Positions 25,084 to 35,638 of a DNA stretch of 64,000 nt are shown here, piece after piece (position 1 is the first letter of the stretch; each line of letters begins with the position of its first letter). The DNA is from Pelomonas lactea (lineage in GTDB: Bacteria; Pseudomonadota; Gammaproteobacteria; Burkholderiales; Burkholderiaceae_C): the NCBI RefSeq assembly GCF_043555885.1, contig NZ_JBIGHX010000002.1, positions 620,001 to 684,000 on the forward strand. Reading direction: 5' to 3'. The position numbers were made by a program, and so were the translations under genes. The notes under the pieces were generated by a model. It saw only the letters and a program-made list of their open reading frames with translations. It had not been told where the DNA came from and made no database searches.

Positions 25084-25437
25084 ATGCAGACGGCAGCGTG
25101 GCAACTGATGACCTGCGAGTGGGTCGTCAAGACTGTAAACGAGTTCGATTTGGCGGCCCACGAGCTTCGCCCGTTCCGGCGGCGCGTGCGCGTGGAGCGC
25201 AGCCGTGACGGGCTGCGGTGCGGCCAGCAGTTGTGGTCCACAGCCGAGCGCCGACCCATCCGTATCGCGTGGGAATGGACGGAGATCCAGCCTGACGTCG
25301 TCGCGCTGTTCGACCCGATGAACATCCTGTGCAACGTGGCGCTGATCGACGGAGAAGGCCGCACGCTGGCCGACTCGCGCCGCATGCTGCATCTGAACAA
25401 TGTCATCCACCGCCTGGATTGGCGACTTGCCATCTAA
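25084..25437 (+). CDS. RsaM-like (DUF4902-type) protein
   Basis: A 117-residue cytoplasmic protein with no signal or membrane segment. GGGAGACCCGG precedes the ATG. The C-terminal half has the pattern IRIAWEW, a hydrophobic strand, FDPMNILCNVALIDGEGRTL, then a helix ending HRLDW; this recalls the RsaM/DUF4902 family of quorum-sensing modulators, which sit beside luxR genes in Burkholderia and Pseudomonas. The match is by remembered pattern only. Its divergent position to a LuxR gene over a lux-box-like site supports the call. RsaM proteins generally restrain acyl-homoserine-lactone signalling. Confidence 0.6.
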   Translation: MQTAAWQLMTCEWVVKTVNEFDLAAHELRPFRRRVRVERSRDGLRCGQQLWSTAERRPIRIAWEWTEIQPDVVALFDPMNILCNVALIDGEGRTLADSRRMLHLNNVIHRLDWRLAI

Positions 25438-25473
25438 GCGCGCCAAATTTGTCCGCGGTCGCGCGTAATGGGT

Positions 25474-25479
25474 TATGAT
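25474..25479 (+). promoter_or_regulatory. minus-10 element of tRNA-Ser
   Basis: TATGAT (25474-25479) lies 12 bases before the mature tRNA; TTGTCC (25449-25454) is a possible minus-35 with a long 19-base spacer. Confidence 0.4.
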
Positions 25480-25491
25480 GGCAGGCTTGCA

Positions 25492-25586
<95 letters not shown>

Positions 25587-25593
25587 GCATGAT

Positions 25594-25620
25594 CGGGCCC
25601 TTTGGGGCCCGTTTTGCTTT
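25594..25620 (+). terminator. terminator of tRNA-Ser
   Basis: A 7-bp stem CGGGCCC/GGGCCCG (25594-25600, 25605-25611) with four-base loop, followed by TTTTGCTTT, twelve bases after the tRNA. Confidence 0.8.
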
Positions 25621-25757
25621 CTGAACCGGATCAACCGCCGGCGCCCTGCTGCAGTTCATCCACGGGAAAGCGCAATTCGTCGCGCTGCACTGGTTTGACA
25701 GCCGCACCTGCTGAACACTGCGCGTCACGCCTTGCAATCGCAAGGACGGAGTTGGAA

Positions 25758-26018
25758 ATGCGACCAAGCAAGGGATGGATAAGTCTGAGTCTCACGCTGG
25801 GCCTGCTGGCAGGCGGCCTGCCTGCCGAGGCCAGTGAAGTGGTCAAGCTGGCGCGGCTTGTTGTCGGCGGCAAGCGCGCTGCCCCCGCGGAGGCTACGCG
25901 CACGACGCCGGCGGAACAGCGTCCCGCCAACACCAGCCCGCAAGCCCAGGGCAACACCAGCGGCGGAGGCGGCGAAGACACCGGCAATGCACCCGCACCG
26001 GCACGTGGCGTTTCCTGA
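25758..26018 (+). CDS. small exported hypothetical protein
   Basis: An 86-residue protein not recognised. Residues 1-25 form a signal peptide (MRPSKGWISLSLTLGLLAGG then PAEAS), with likely cleavage near Ala25. The mature part is basic near its start (VVKLARLVVGGKRAA) and then Pro/Thr/Gly/Asn-rich and probably disordered. A GGAGTTGGAA site precedes the ATG. A bidirectional terminator follows. It stands alone between tRNA genes. Confidence 0.55.
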   Translation: MRPSKGWISLSLTLGLLAGGLPAEASEVVKLARLVVGGKRAAPAEATRTTPAEQRPANTSPQAQGNTSGGGGEDTGNAPAPARGVS

Positions 26019-26045
26019 TGCCAACCGAGTAAGACCCAAAAACAA

Positions 26046-26087
26046 AATGCGCCGAAACCCGCAAGGATTTCGGCGCATTGCATTTTT
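26046..26087. terminator. bidirectional terminator
   Basis: A perfect 12-bp stem (26046-26057 with 26068-26079) flanked by T-runs on both strands. It ends the small exported gene rightward and the tRNA cluster leftward. Confidence 0.8.
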
Positions 26088-26163
26088 GGCGGAGTGGACG
26101 GGGCTCGAACCCGCGACCCCCGGCGTGACAGGCCGGTATTCTAACCAACTGAACTACCACTCC
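26087..26163 (-). tRNA. tRNA-Asp (GTC), copy 2 of cluster
   Basis: 77 bases with encoded CCA. Acceptor GGAGTGG pairs with CCACTCC; the anticodon loop is CTGTCAC; the T-loop is GTTCGAGCC. Identical to the copy at 26549-26625. Confidence 0.95.
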
Positions 26164-26261
26164 GCGTGGGATGAATTTGATACCGCGTTTAAGCAATACC
26201 CAAGCTCATCAAACTCGCCTGTCTCTGGACAGGAATCAAATTCCGTCATGCAACGAAAATT

Positions 26262-26337
26262 TGGCGTCCCCTAGGGGATTCGAACCCCTGTAATCACCGT
26301 GAAAGGGTGGTGTCCTAGGCCTCTAGACGAAGGGGAC
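26262..26337 (-). tRNA. tRNA-Glu (TTC), copy 2 of cluster
   Basis: 76 bases with encoded CCA. Acceptor GTCCCCT pairs with AGGGGAC; the anticodon loop is CTTTCAC (anticodon TTC). Identical to the copy at 26692-26767. Confidence 0.95.
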
Positions 26338-26385
26338 GGAACCTTTCAATTTCAAATCACGCGCCGTTCAAACCGAAGTTTGATT

Positions 26386-26461
<76 letters not shown>

Positions 26462-26548
26462 TAGGTGGAGCGTGATTCAAAATCAACATCAAAAACAAAC
26501 GGCCAACGAATTGGCCGTTCATCTATCGGGCGAGCCCGACGAAAACCT

Positions 26549-26625
26549 TGGCGGAGTGGACGGGGCTCGAACCCGCGACCCCCGGCGTGACAGGCCGGTA
26601 TTCTAACCAACTGAACTACCACTCC
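26549..26625 (-). tRNA. tRNA-Asp (GTC), copy 1 of cluster
   Basis: 77 bases with encoded CCA, acceptor GGAGTGG/CCACTCC, anticodon GTC. First Asp gene in transcription order. Confidence 0.95.
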
Positions 26626-26691
26626 GCGTGGGATGAATTCAATATTATCACATTGCTTGCGCTTTTTGATAATACCCAAGCTCATCAAACT

Positions 26692-26767
26692 TGGCGTCCC
26701 CTAGGGGATTCGAACCCCTGTAATCACCGTGAAAGGGTGGTGTCCTAGGCCTCTAGACGAAGGGGAC
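26692..26767 (-). tRNA. tRNA-Glu (TTC), copy 1 of cluster
   Basis: 76 bases with encoded CCA, acceptor GTCCCCT/AGGGGAC, anticodon TTC. Its aminoacylating enzyme gene gltX lies just upstream. Confidence 0.95.
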
Positions 26768-26814
26768 GAAACCTTCATGACTTGAACCGCGCGCCGCCAA
26801 ACAGGAAACCCGTT

Positions 26815-26890
<76 letters not shown>

Positions 26891-26951
26891 GTTGTTTTCA
26901 ACTTTGTCGTTGCCGACTTGTCGTTAACAGCGCTGTTCAAGCGAGACCAAG

Positions 26952-26981
26952 AGTATATGACGAATTTCAGAGGGATTGCAA
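26952..26981 (-). promoter_or_regulatory. promoter of the tRNA cluster
   Basis: Leftward: TTGCAA (26976-26981), 18-base spacer, TATACT (26952-26957). The minus-10 matches five of six consensus bases. The minus-35 lies within the last codons of gltX. Confidence 0.6.
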
Positions 26982-28367
26982 GCGTTCGAGAACTTTTTTC
27001 TGTTCGAAGTGCTCCAGCACGGCATCCAGGCTGGGCGTCTGCGCACGGCCGCACACGAGGACGCGCACCGGCACGGCGAGTTGGGGCATCTTCAGGCCGG
27101 CGGCCGTCAGCGTCTCCTTCAGCGCCTGCTGGATGTTGGCCTTGGTCCAGTCGGTCACGCCGGCCAGGCGCTCGGCAAGCGCGGCCAGCGCGGGACGGAC
27201 GGCGTCAGTCACGTGCGCGGCCAGCTCATCGGATGACGGGGTGACCGGCGCAAAGTACATCAAGAGCCATTCGGCCAACGCGGCAACGGTCGCGCAACGG
27301 TCCTTGAACAGACCGACCTTGGGTTGCACCTGCGCCGCCGTGACGGCGATGCCTTTGGCGGCCAGCTGCTCCACGACCAGCGCCGCCAGCCGCCCTTCTT
27401 CGATCTGCTTCACGTAGTGGCCGTTCACCCAGTCCAGCTTGGCCGGGTCCCACTGCGCGGGGCTCTTGGACAGGTGCGTGCCATCGAACCAGCTGATCAT
27501 CTGCTCGGCCGAGAACAGTTCGTCGTCGCCGTGGCTCCAGCCCAGGCGGGCCAGGTAGTTCAGCATGCCTTCGGGCAGGTAGCCGTTGGCGGCGTAGTCC
27601 ATCACGCTGACCGCACCACGGCGCTTGGACAGCTTCAGTCCGTCGTCGCCCAGGATGATGGGCAGGTGGCCGAAGGACGGCAGCGGCGCGCCCAGCGCGT
27701 TGAAGATGTTGATCTGCCAGGGCGTGTTGTTGACGTGCTCGTCGCCGCGGAAGACATGGCTGATGCGCATGTCCCAGTCGTCCACGACGACGGCGAAGTT
27801 GTAGGTCGGCACGCCATCCGTGCGGGCGATGATGAGGTCGTCGATCTCGCGGTTGTTGATCGTGATCGGCCCCTTGACGACGTCGTCCCAGGTCACATCG
27901 CCCTCGATCGGGTTGGCGAAGCGCACGACAGGCTTCACCCCTTCAGGCGGCGTCGGCAGCACCTTGCCGGGCTCGGGGCGCCAGCGGCGGTCGTACAGCG
28001 TCTTCTCGCCGCGGGCCTTCTGGGCCTCGCGCATCTCGGTCAGCTCCTCGGGCGTCGCGTAGCAACGGTACGCCTTGCCTTGCGCGATGAGCTGGTCGAT
28101 GACGGCCTGGTAGCGGTCCAGGCGCTGCATCTGGTAGATCGGGCCCTCGTCGTAGTTCAGGCCCAGCCAGTTCATGGCGGCAATGATCTGGTCGACCGAG
28201 TCCTGCGTGGAGCGGGCGACGTCGGTGTCCTCGATGCGCAGCACGAACTCGCCGCCGTGGTGGCGGGCGTAGGCCCAGGAATACAGCGCGGTGCGGGCGG
28301 TGCCCAGGTGCAGGAAGCCGGTGGGCGACGGCGCGATGCGGGTGCGGATCTTGTCGAAGGAACTCAT
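26967..28367 (-). CDS. gltX: glutamate--tRNA ligase
   Basis: A 466-residue class I aminoacyl-tRNA synthetase that charges tRNA-Glu. The HIGH-type motif is in APSPTGFLHLGTARTAL and the KMSKS-type motif is GLKLSKRRG; RIEDTDVARS and FRGDEHVNNTPWQ are typical of GluRS. The usual zinc-binding cysteines appear absent, as in many GluRS1 enzymes. It is immediately upstream of two tRNA-Glu genes and downstream of purF by 29 bases. Confidence 0.97.
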   Translation of the reverse strand: MSSFDKIRTRIAPSPTGFLHLGTARTALYSWAYARHHGGEFVLRIEDTDVARSTQDSVDQIIAAMNWLGLNYDEGPIYQMQRLDRYQAVIDQLIAQGKAYRCYATPEELTEMREAQKARGEKTLYDRRWRPEPGKVLPTPPEGVKPVVRFANPIEGDVTWDDVVKGPITINNREIDDLIIARTDGVPTYNFAVVVDDWDMRISHVFRGDEHVNNTPWQINIFNALGAPLPSFGHLPIILGDDGLKLSKRRGAVSVMDYAANGYLPEGMLNYLARLGWSHGDDELFSAEQMISWFDGTHLSKSPAQWDPAKLDWVNGHYVKQIEEGRLAALVVEQLAAKGIAVTAAQVQPKVGLFKDRCATVAALAEWLLMYFAPVTPSSDELAAHVTDAVRPALAALAERLAGVTDWTKANIQQALKETLTAAGLKMPQLAVPVRVLVCGRAQTPSLDAVLEHFEQKKVLERLQSL

Positions 28368-28396
28368 TCGGGGCTCGGTGTTGTCGGAGTGCGCAT

Positions 28397-29908
<1,512 letters not shown>

Positions 29909-29923
29909 GGCAGGGGTCCTTAA

Positions 29924-30457
29924 TCAGTCAGTCGATGACGCCGCAGATGGGGTCATCGAGCGGGAAACAAAACGGGCAACAGGTTCGGGCAGCAGTGGTG
30001 CTGCGTCGCGCAGCACACCGGCCAGCACAGGCGCGGCGCGCGAAGCTTGCCAGGTACCGGTTTCGGCCAGCGGCGACGCGCCGATGACGAGCACCAGCAG
30101 CAGCGCGATGAAGACACCCCTCAGCGCGCCGAAGCCGGCACCGCCGAGGCGGTCCACCACCGACAGCGGCGTGGCGTGAATGAGGGTCTTGACGAGGCGC
30201 GTGGCCAGGCTCCACACGATGAGCACGAAGAAGAAGGCCAGCGCCAGTGACACGACATGGACGACGGCCGGGCCGAACTTGCCTTCGGGCAGAAAGCCCT
30301 CGACGAGGGGTGACAGCGGCGACGCCGCGAAATAAGCCACCACCCAGCCGGCCAGCGACATCACCTCGAACACCAGACCGCGCCACAGACCGATGCCCAC
30401 CGACAGCAGCAGCAACGCCGCCAGCGCGAGATCGACCCAGCTCAGTTCGACGTCCAT
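29924..30457 (-). CDS. cvpA: CvpA family membrane protein
   Basis: A 177-residue protein with four membrane segments, starting DVELSWVDLALAALLLLSVG and containing RGLVFEVMSLAGWVVAYF and DRLGGAGFGALRGVF, the core CvpA pattern. In enterobacteria CvpA affects colicin V production and envelope stress. It is ten bases downstream of dedD and upstream of purF. The ATG at 30457 is chosen because the longer frame lies in intergenic/dedD DNA. Confidence 0.92.
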   Translation of the reverse strand: MDVELSWVDLALAALLLLSVGIGLWRGLVFEVMSLAGWVVAYFAASPLSPLVEGFLPEGKFGPAVVHVVSLALAFFFVLIVWSLATRLVKTLIHATPLSVVDRLGGAGFGALRGVFIALLLVLVIGASPLAETGTWQASRAAPVLAGVLRDAAPLLPEPVARFVSRSMTPSAASSTD

Positions 30458-30467
30458 GAGCGTGCCG

Positions 30468-31277
30468 TCAGAGCGTGAGGATGGCGCCCGGCAGGCCGGC
30501 GCTCTTGAGCTTGGCGGACGCACGCTCGGCCTCGTCACGGTTGGCGAACGGGCCCAGGCGCACGCGGATGCGCTTGCCGTCGGCCGTGTCGACCGCCTGC
30601 GCGTAGGTCTTCAGGCCCAGCTTCTCGACCTTGCCGCGCATCTCCTGCGCGGCCTTGTTCTCGCCGTAGGCGCCGACCTGCACGATGTAGCGGGCCGCCG
30701 CGGGATCCTTGCCATCCAGCAAGGCCTGCGCGCGAGCGCCGTCGCTGGCGGACTTGGGCTTGTCGGCGGGCCTGTCCGCGGGCTTCTCGGCCAGTTTGAC
30801 GGGAGGCTTGTCGGTGGGTTTCGCGGCGGGCGCCTCGGCCGGCTTCACGACCGGCTTCTCGACGCGCGGCTCGGCGGGCTTCTCGGCGACTTTCTCGACG
30901 ACCTGCACCGCCGGCTTCTCCGCCACGCGGGGTTCCACCGGCAGCTCCACGCTGGCGGCAGGCGACGGCTGCGGGGCGGGTTCAGCCTGGCTCAACGGCT
31001 CGCGCGTCGGCACTACCAGCGGCGGCGCGGACTCCTTGCGCGGGATCTCGATGGGCAGGTCCACGGGGATGGGTCGCGGCTGGGTCTCGAAGATCAGCGG
31101 GAAGCCCACGACGCCGACCGCGACGAGTACGGCGGCACCGATCAGCCGGCGGCGCGCACGAACGCGCAGCACCTGCACATCGTCGGCCGCGGTGGCCTTG
31201 GCGCCCGACTTGGACTTCTTGGGCGCCGCCGCGGTGGAGGCGGCGTCATCGCGCTTGAGGAAGGAAAACAGGCCCAT
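30468..31277 (-). CDS. dedD: SPOR domain cell-division protein DedD-like
   Basis: A 269-residue inner-membrane protein: a cytoplasmic N-terminus, one membrane segment (about residues 44-62, RLIGAAVLVAVGVVGFPLI), a Pro/Lys/Glu-rich periplasmic linker with repeated EKPA/DKPA motifs (about 95-190), and a C-terminal SPOR domain (about 195-269; YIVQVGAYGENKAAQEMRGK). SPOR domains bind denuded glycans at the septum. Its place between folC and cvpA matches E. coli dedD. Confidence 0.88.
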   Translation of the reverse strand: MGLFSFLKRDDAASTAAAPKKSKSGAKATAADDVQVLRVRARRRLIGAAVLVAVGVVGFPLIFETQPRPIPVDLPIEIPRKESAPPLVVPTREPLSQAEPAPQPSPAASVELPVEPRVAEKPAVQVVEKVAEKPAEPRVEKPVVKPAEAPAAKPTDKPPVKLAEKPADRPADKPKSASDGARAQALLDGKDPAAARYIVQVGAYGENKAAQEMRGKVEKLGLKTYAQAVDTADGKRIRVRLGPFANRDEAERASAKLKSAGLPGAILTL

Positions 31278-31291
31278 CGGCGGCGTCTGGC

Positions 31292-32602
31292 TCAGTGGAG
31301 GGTGGGAGGCTGGGGCTCGGCAGCGCCGGCGGTCACGCGCGGGATGCCCTGCTGCAACACGCCACCCACGGTGTAGAAGGAACCGAAGACCAGGATTCTA
31401 TCGGCCGTGGTCGCCCCGGCCGCCGCGGCGTGCAGCGCGTCCAGCGGGTTGGCATGCGTATGCGTCTCGACGCCCGGCGGCGTCTTCAAGCCGGCGGCGA
31501 GGAACGCAGTTTCAAGCTGTCCGGCAGTGGCGGCGCGCGGAAGCGGCAGGTCCGTGAAATGCCAGACGTCCACCAGCGGCGCGATGCGCGCGAGGATGCC
31601 GCCCAGGTCCTTGTCCGCCATCGCGCCGAAGACGGCGTGCGTGCGTGGGAAGAAGCCCATCTGGTCGAGGTTCTGTGCCAGCGCGGCGACGGCGTGCGGG
31701 TTGTGCGCGACGTCCAGCACGACGGCAGGCTGACCGGCCAGCACCTGGAAGCGGCCGGGCAACTCGACCAACGCTAGGCCCGTGCGCACGGCCTGGGCGC
31801 TGATGGGCAGCCGGTCGGCCAGCGCCTCGAACGCGGCGAGCACGCCGGACGCGTTCAGCAGCTGGTTCACCCCACGCAGCGCCGGGTAGGACATGCCGGA
31901 GAAGCGCTTGCTGCGCCCGGCCCACTGCCACTGCGTGCGGTCACCACTGAAGGTGAAGTCCTTGCCCAGTTGGCGCAGTTCAGCACCCAGTTCAGTCGCG
32001 CGCGCCGCCAGCGAGGCCGGCGGCATCGGGTCGCTGACGACCACCGGACGCCCCGGCCGCATGATGCCGGCCTTCTCCCGGCCCACGCTCTCGCGGTCGG
32101 GGCCGAGGAACTCGGTGTGATCCAGGTCGATGCTGGTGATGACGGCACAGTCGGCGTCAATGACGTTGACCGCGTCCAACCGGCCGCCCAGGCCGACCTC
32201 CAGGATGACGAGATCCAGCGGCTCATGCTGCAGCCGCCGCATGATGGCCAGCGTCGTGAATTCGAAGTAGGTCAGCGTGATGTCACCGCGCGCGGCCTCG
32301 ACGGCCTCGAAGTGCGGCTCCAGCGACTCGGCCTTGACCGGCTCGCCGCCAACGCGGCAGCGCTCCTGGAAGTGCACGAGGTGTGGCTTGATGTAGAGGC
32401 CCACGCGGTAGCCGGCGTGCAGCGCGATGGACTCCAGCATCGCGCAGGTCGAGCCCTTGCCATTGGTGCCGGCGACGACGACGGTCGGGCAATCGAAGGC
32501 AATGCCCAATCGCTCCTTCACCGCCCTGACGCGGTCCAGCGTCATGTCGATGGTCTTGGGGTGCAGGCGCTCGCAGTGGGCGAGCCAGTCATCAAGCGTC
32601 AT
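31292..32602 (-). CDS. folC: bifunctional folylpolyglutamate/dihydrofolate synthase
   Basis: A 436-residue Mur-ligase-like ATPase that adds glutamate to folates and makes dihydrofolate. The P-loop is VVVAGTNGKGSTCAML; EVGLGGRLDAVN and SIDLDHTEFLG are family motifs; VVLDVAHNPHA lies in the C-terminal domain. It follows accD, with a strong hairpin between. Confidence 0.96.
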   Translation of the reverse strand: MTLDDWLAHCERLHPKTIDMTLDRVRAVKERLGIAFDCPTVVVAGTNGKGSTCAMLESIALHAGYRVGLYIKPHLVHFQERCRVGGEPVKAESLEPHFEAVEAARGDITLTYFEFTTLAIMRRLQHEPLDLVILEVGLGGRLDAVNVIDADCAVITSIDLDHTEFLGPDRESVGREKAGIMRPGRPVVVSDPMPPASLAARATELGAELRQLGKDFTFSGDRTQWQWAGRSKRFSGMSYPALRGVNQLLNASGVLAAFEALADRLPISAQAVRTGLALVELPGRFQVLAGQPAVVLDVAHNPHAVAALAQNLDQMGFFPRTHAVFGAMADKDLGGILARIAPLVDVWHFTDLPLPRAATAGQLETAFLAAGLKTPPGVETHTHANPLDALHAAAAGATTADRILVFGSFYTVGGVLQQGIPRVTAGAAEPQPPTLH

Positions 32603-32613
32603 GGCGGATCACG

Positions 32614-32644
32614 GAAAAACAAAAGCCAGGCACGGGGCCTGGCT
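32614..32644 (-). terminator. intrinsic terminator between accD and folC
   Basis: An 8-bp stem AGCCAGGC/GCCTGGCT (32624-32631, 32637-32644) followed leftward by TTTTGTTTTT. It should end most trp-accD transcripts before folC. Confidence 0.8.
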
Positions 32645-32664
32645 CGGAACTGTCGCGACAGGGT

Positions 32665-33537
32665 TCAAGCCACCGCGTCGGCGCTCTGGCGCTGCAGCAT
32701 CGCGAGCTGGCGGGCAATCGTCTCGCGCAGCTGGCGGCGGTCCACGATCATGTCGACGGCGCCCTTCTCCATCAGGAACTCGGCACGCTGGAAGCCCGGG
32801 GGCAGCTTCTCGCGCACGGTGTTCTCGATGACGCGCGGACCGGCAAAGCCGATCAGCGCCTTGGGTTCGGCCAGCACGATGTCGCCGACGAACGCGAACG
32901 AGGCCGACACGCCGCCCATGGTCGGGTCGGTCAGCACGCTGATGTAGGGCAGCTTGGCCTTGGCCAGGCGCGTCAGCGACGCGTTGGTCTTGGCCATCTG
33001 CATCAGGCTCAGCAGGCCTTCCTGCATGCGCGCGCCGCCGGTGGCGGTGAAGCAGATGAACGGCGTCTTCTGCTCGATGGCCGTCTCGACGCCGCGCACG
33101 AAGCGCTCGCCGACGACCGAGCCCATGGAGCCGCCCATGAAGTCGAACTCGAAACAGGCTGCCACGACCGGCACGCTCATGATGGCGCCACCGATGACGA
33201 CCAGCGCGTCGGTCTCGCCGGTGTTCTCCAGCGCTTCCTTCAGGCGGTCGGGGTACTTCTTGCTGTCCTTGAACTTCAGCGCGTCGACCGGAATGACCTC
33301 TTGGCCGATCTCGTAGCGGCCTTCCGCGTCGAGGAAGGCATCCAGCCGGGCGCGGGCACCAATGCGGTGGTGGTGCGAGCACTTGGGGCAGACGTTGATG
33401 TTCTGCTCCAGGTCGGTCTTGTAGAGCACCGTCTCGCAGCTCGGGCACTTGATCCACAGGCCTTCCGGGACCGTGCGGCGGTCGGCGGGGTCGCCTTGCT
33501 GGATCTTGGGCGGGAGCAGTTTGTCGAGCCAACTCAT
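32665..33537 (-). CDS. accD: acetyl-CoA carboxylase carboxyltransferase subunit beta
   Basis: A 290-residue carboxyltransferase subunit that makes malonyl-CoA with AccA. The N-terminal zinc ribbon has Cys31, Cys34, Cys50 and Cys53 (CPSC and CPKC), and the crotonase-type core contains MGGSMGSVVGERF and TATGGARMQEG. It starts two bases after trpA, so it is likely co-transcribed with the trp genes, as in other proteobacteria. Confidence 0.97.
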   Translation of the reverse strand: MSWLDKLLPPKIQQGDPADRRTVPEGLWIKCPSCETVLYKTDLEQNINVCPKCSHHHRIGARARLDAFLDAEGRYEIGQEVIPVDALKFKDSKKYPDRLKEALENTGETDALVVIGGAIMSVPVVAACFEFDFMGGSMGSVVGERFVRGVETAIEQKTPFICFTATGGARMQEGLLSLMQMAKTNASLTRLAKAKLPYISVLTDPTMGGVSASFAFVGDIVLAEPKALIGFAGPRVIENTVREKLPPGFQRAEFLMEKGAVDMIVDRRQLRETIARQLAMLQRQSADAVA

Positions 33538-33539
33538 GG

Positions 33540-34343
33540 TCAGTCCTTCTTGTCGAGGGCGGCGCGGATCTCGCGGATGAAGGCCGCGCCGGTGGAGGCG
33601 ACATTATCGACGGGTTGGCGTTCGAGCAGCTCAACCAGCTTGGAGCCGATGACGACCGCATCGGACACATCGGCCACGGCCCGCGCCGTCGCCCCGTCGC
33701 GGATGCCGAAGCCCACGCCCACGGGCGTGCTCACATGCCGGCGGATGCGCGGCACGGCCTCGGCGACGGCGGCCGTGTTCAGGTGGCCGGCGCCGGTGAC
33801 GCCCTTCAGTGACACGTAGTACACATAGCCGCTGGCCAACTGGCCCACCTGGGCCATGCGAGCCTCGGTGGACGTGGGCGCGAGCAGGAAGATCGCGTCC
33901 ATGTTCGCCGCACGCAGCTTGGCGGCGAACTCGTCACACTCCTCGGGCGGGTAGTCGACGATGAGCACGCCGTCCACGCCGGCGGCGGCGGCATCCGCGA
34001 CGAACGCCTCCAGCCCGTAGCGCTCAACCGGATTGGCATAGCCCATCAACACCAGCGGCGTGGCGTCGTTGCGGGCGCGGAACTCGCGAACGTAGTCCAG
34101 CACCTTGCGCAGGCCGATGCCGTGCTTCAACGCGCGTTCACCGGCACGCTGGATGACGGGGCCGTCGGCCATGGGGTCGGAGAACGGCACACCCAGCTCG
34201 ATGACGTCGGCGCCCGCCTCGGCCATGGCCAGCAGCAGGTCGACGGTGGCGGCCGGGTGCGGATCACCGGCGGTGACAAAAGGGATCAGCGCCTTGCGGC
34301 CCTGCGCCTTCAGCGCGGCGAAGGTGGTGGCGATGCGGCTCAT
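33540..34343 (-). CDS. trpA: tryptophan synthase subunit alpha
   Basis: A 267-residue TIM-barrel subunit that cleaves indole-3-glycerol phosphate. Hallmarks: IPFVTAGDP, ELGVPFSDPMADGPVIQRA (catalytic Glu49-type residue) and LVDYPPEE-like VDYPPEECDEF. Its ATG overlaps the trpB stop as ATGA. It ends two bases before accD. Confidence 0.97.
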   Translation of the reverse strand: MSRIATTFAALKAQGRKALIPFVTAGDPHPAATVDLLLAMAEAGADVIELGVPFSDPMADGPVIQRAGERALKHGIGLRKVLDYVREFRARNDATPLVLMGYANPVERYGLEAFVADAAAAGVDGVLIVDYPPEECDEFAAKLRAANMDAIFLLAPTSTEARMAQVGQLASGYVYYVSLKGVTGAGHLNTAAVAEAVPRIRRHVSTPVGVGFGIRDGATARAVADVSDAVVIGSKLVELLERQPVDNVASTGAAFIREIRAALDKKD

Positions 34344-35629
34344 GCCCGGGCTCCCGGCAGTGCGACGACGGCATCGCCGCCTTTGACCGACTGCCCGCGG
34401 CAGGACGGACGACAGTAGAAATCGGCCTGGGACAGGTCGGCCACGGTACCGATGTCCTTGTCGCCCCGGCCGGAGAGGTTGACGAGCAGGATCTGATCCT
34501 TGGCCATCGTCGGCGCGATCTTCATCGCATGCGCCACGGCGTGGCTGGATTCCAGCGCCGGGATGATGCCCTCGGTGCGGCACAGGTGATGGAAGGCCGC
34601 CAGCGCCTCGGCGTCGGTGACGCCCACGTACTCGGCGCGGCCGATGTCCTTCAGGTGCGCATGCTCGGGGCCAACGCCGGGGTAGTCCAGGCCGGCCGAG
34701 ATGGAATGCGTCTCGGTGATCTGACCGTCCTCGTCCTGAAGCAGATAGGTGCGGTTGCCGTGCAGCACGCCGGGGCTGCCGGCGGACAGCGTGGCCGCAT
34801 GGCGGCCGCTCGCAATACCCTCCCCGGCCGCCTCCACGCCGATGAGGCGGGTGCCGTCGTGCGGGATGTAGGGGTAGAAGATGCCGATGGCATTGCTGCC
34901 GCCGCCCACGCAGGCGATGACGGCATCCGGCTGGCGGCCGGTCATGTCGGGCATCTGCTCCAGGCACTCGTCGCCGATGATGCGCTGGAAGTCGCGCACC
35001 ATCATCGGATAGGGGTGCGGGCCGGCCACGGTACCGATGATGTAGAAGGTGTTCTCCACATTCGTGACCCAGTCACGCATCGCTTCGTTGAGCGCGTCCT
35101 TCAGCGTCTTGCTGCCGCTCTCCACCGGCACGACGGTCGCGCCCAGCAGCTTCATGCGGTAGACATTGGGGCTCTGGCGCTTGACGTCCTCGCTGCCCAT
35201 GTAGACGACGCACTCCAGGCCGTACCGAGCGCAGATGGTGGCCGTCGCCACGCCATGCTGGCCGGCGCCCGTCTCGGCGATGACGCGCGGCTTGCCCATG
35301 CGCTTGGCCAGCAGCGCCTGGCCGATGACGTTGTTGATCTTGTGTGCGCCGGTGTGGTTCAGGTCCTCGCGCTTGAGGTAGATCTGTGCGCCGCCCAGCT
35401 CGCGGCTCAGGCGCTCGGCGTGATAGATGGGGCTGGGCCGGCCGACGAAGTGCTTGAGCTCTTTCTTGAACTCGGCGATGAAGTCGGGGTCGTTGCGGTA
35501 GTGCGCGTAGGCGTCCTTCAACTGGTCCAGCGCGTGGACGAGCGTCTCGGAGACAAAGCTGCCGCCAAACGTGGGCTTGCCGGCATGGCGGAAGTGCCCG
35601 GTGGCATCGGGCTGGTCGTACTCAAACAT
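34340..35629 (-). CDS. trpB: tryptophan synthase subunit beta
   Basis: A 429-residue PLP enzyme that joins indole and serine. The PLP lysine is in NHTGAHKINN; GAGQHGVATAT and CVGGGSNAIG form the cofactor cradle. The C-terminus is about 25 residues longer than E. coli TrpB and ends in a short Cys-containing tail (FYCRPSCRGQSV), which is not needed for catalysis. It is nine bases downstream of trpF. Confidence 0.97.
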   Translation of the reverse strand: MFEYDQPDATGHFRHAGKPTFGGSFVSETLVHALDQLKDAYAHYRNDPDFIAEFKKELKHFVGRPSPIYHAERLSRELGGAQIYLKREDLNHTGAHKINNVIGQALLAKRMGKPRVIAETGAGQHGVATATICARYGLECVVYMGSEDVKRQSPNVYRMKLLGATVVPVESGSKTLKDALNEAMRDWVTNVENTFYIIGTVAGPHPYPMMVRDFQRIIGDECLEQMPDMTGRQPDAVIACVGGGSNAIGIFYPYIPHDGTRLIGVEAAGEGIASGRHAATLSAGSPGVLHGNRTYLLQDEDGQITETHSISAGLDYPGVGPEHAHLKDIGRAEYVGVTDAEALAAFHHLCRTEGIIPALESSHAVAHAMKIAPTMAKDQILLVNLSGRGDKDIGTVADLSQADFYCRPSCRGQSVKGGDAVVALPGARA

Positions 35630-35638
35630 GGAATGTCC

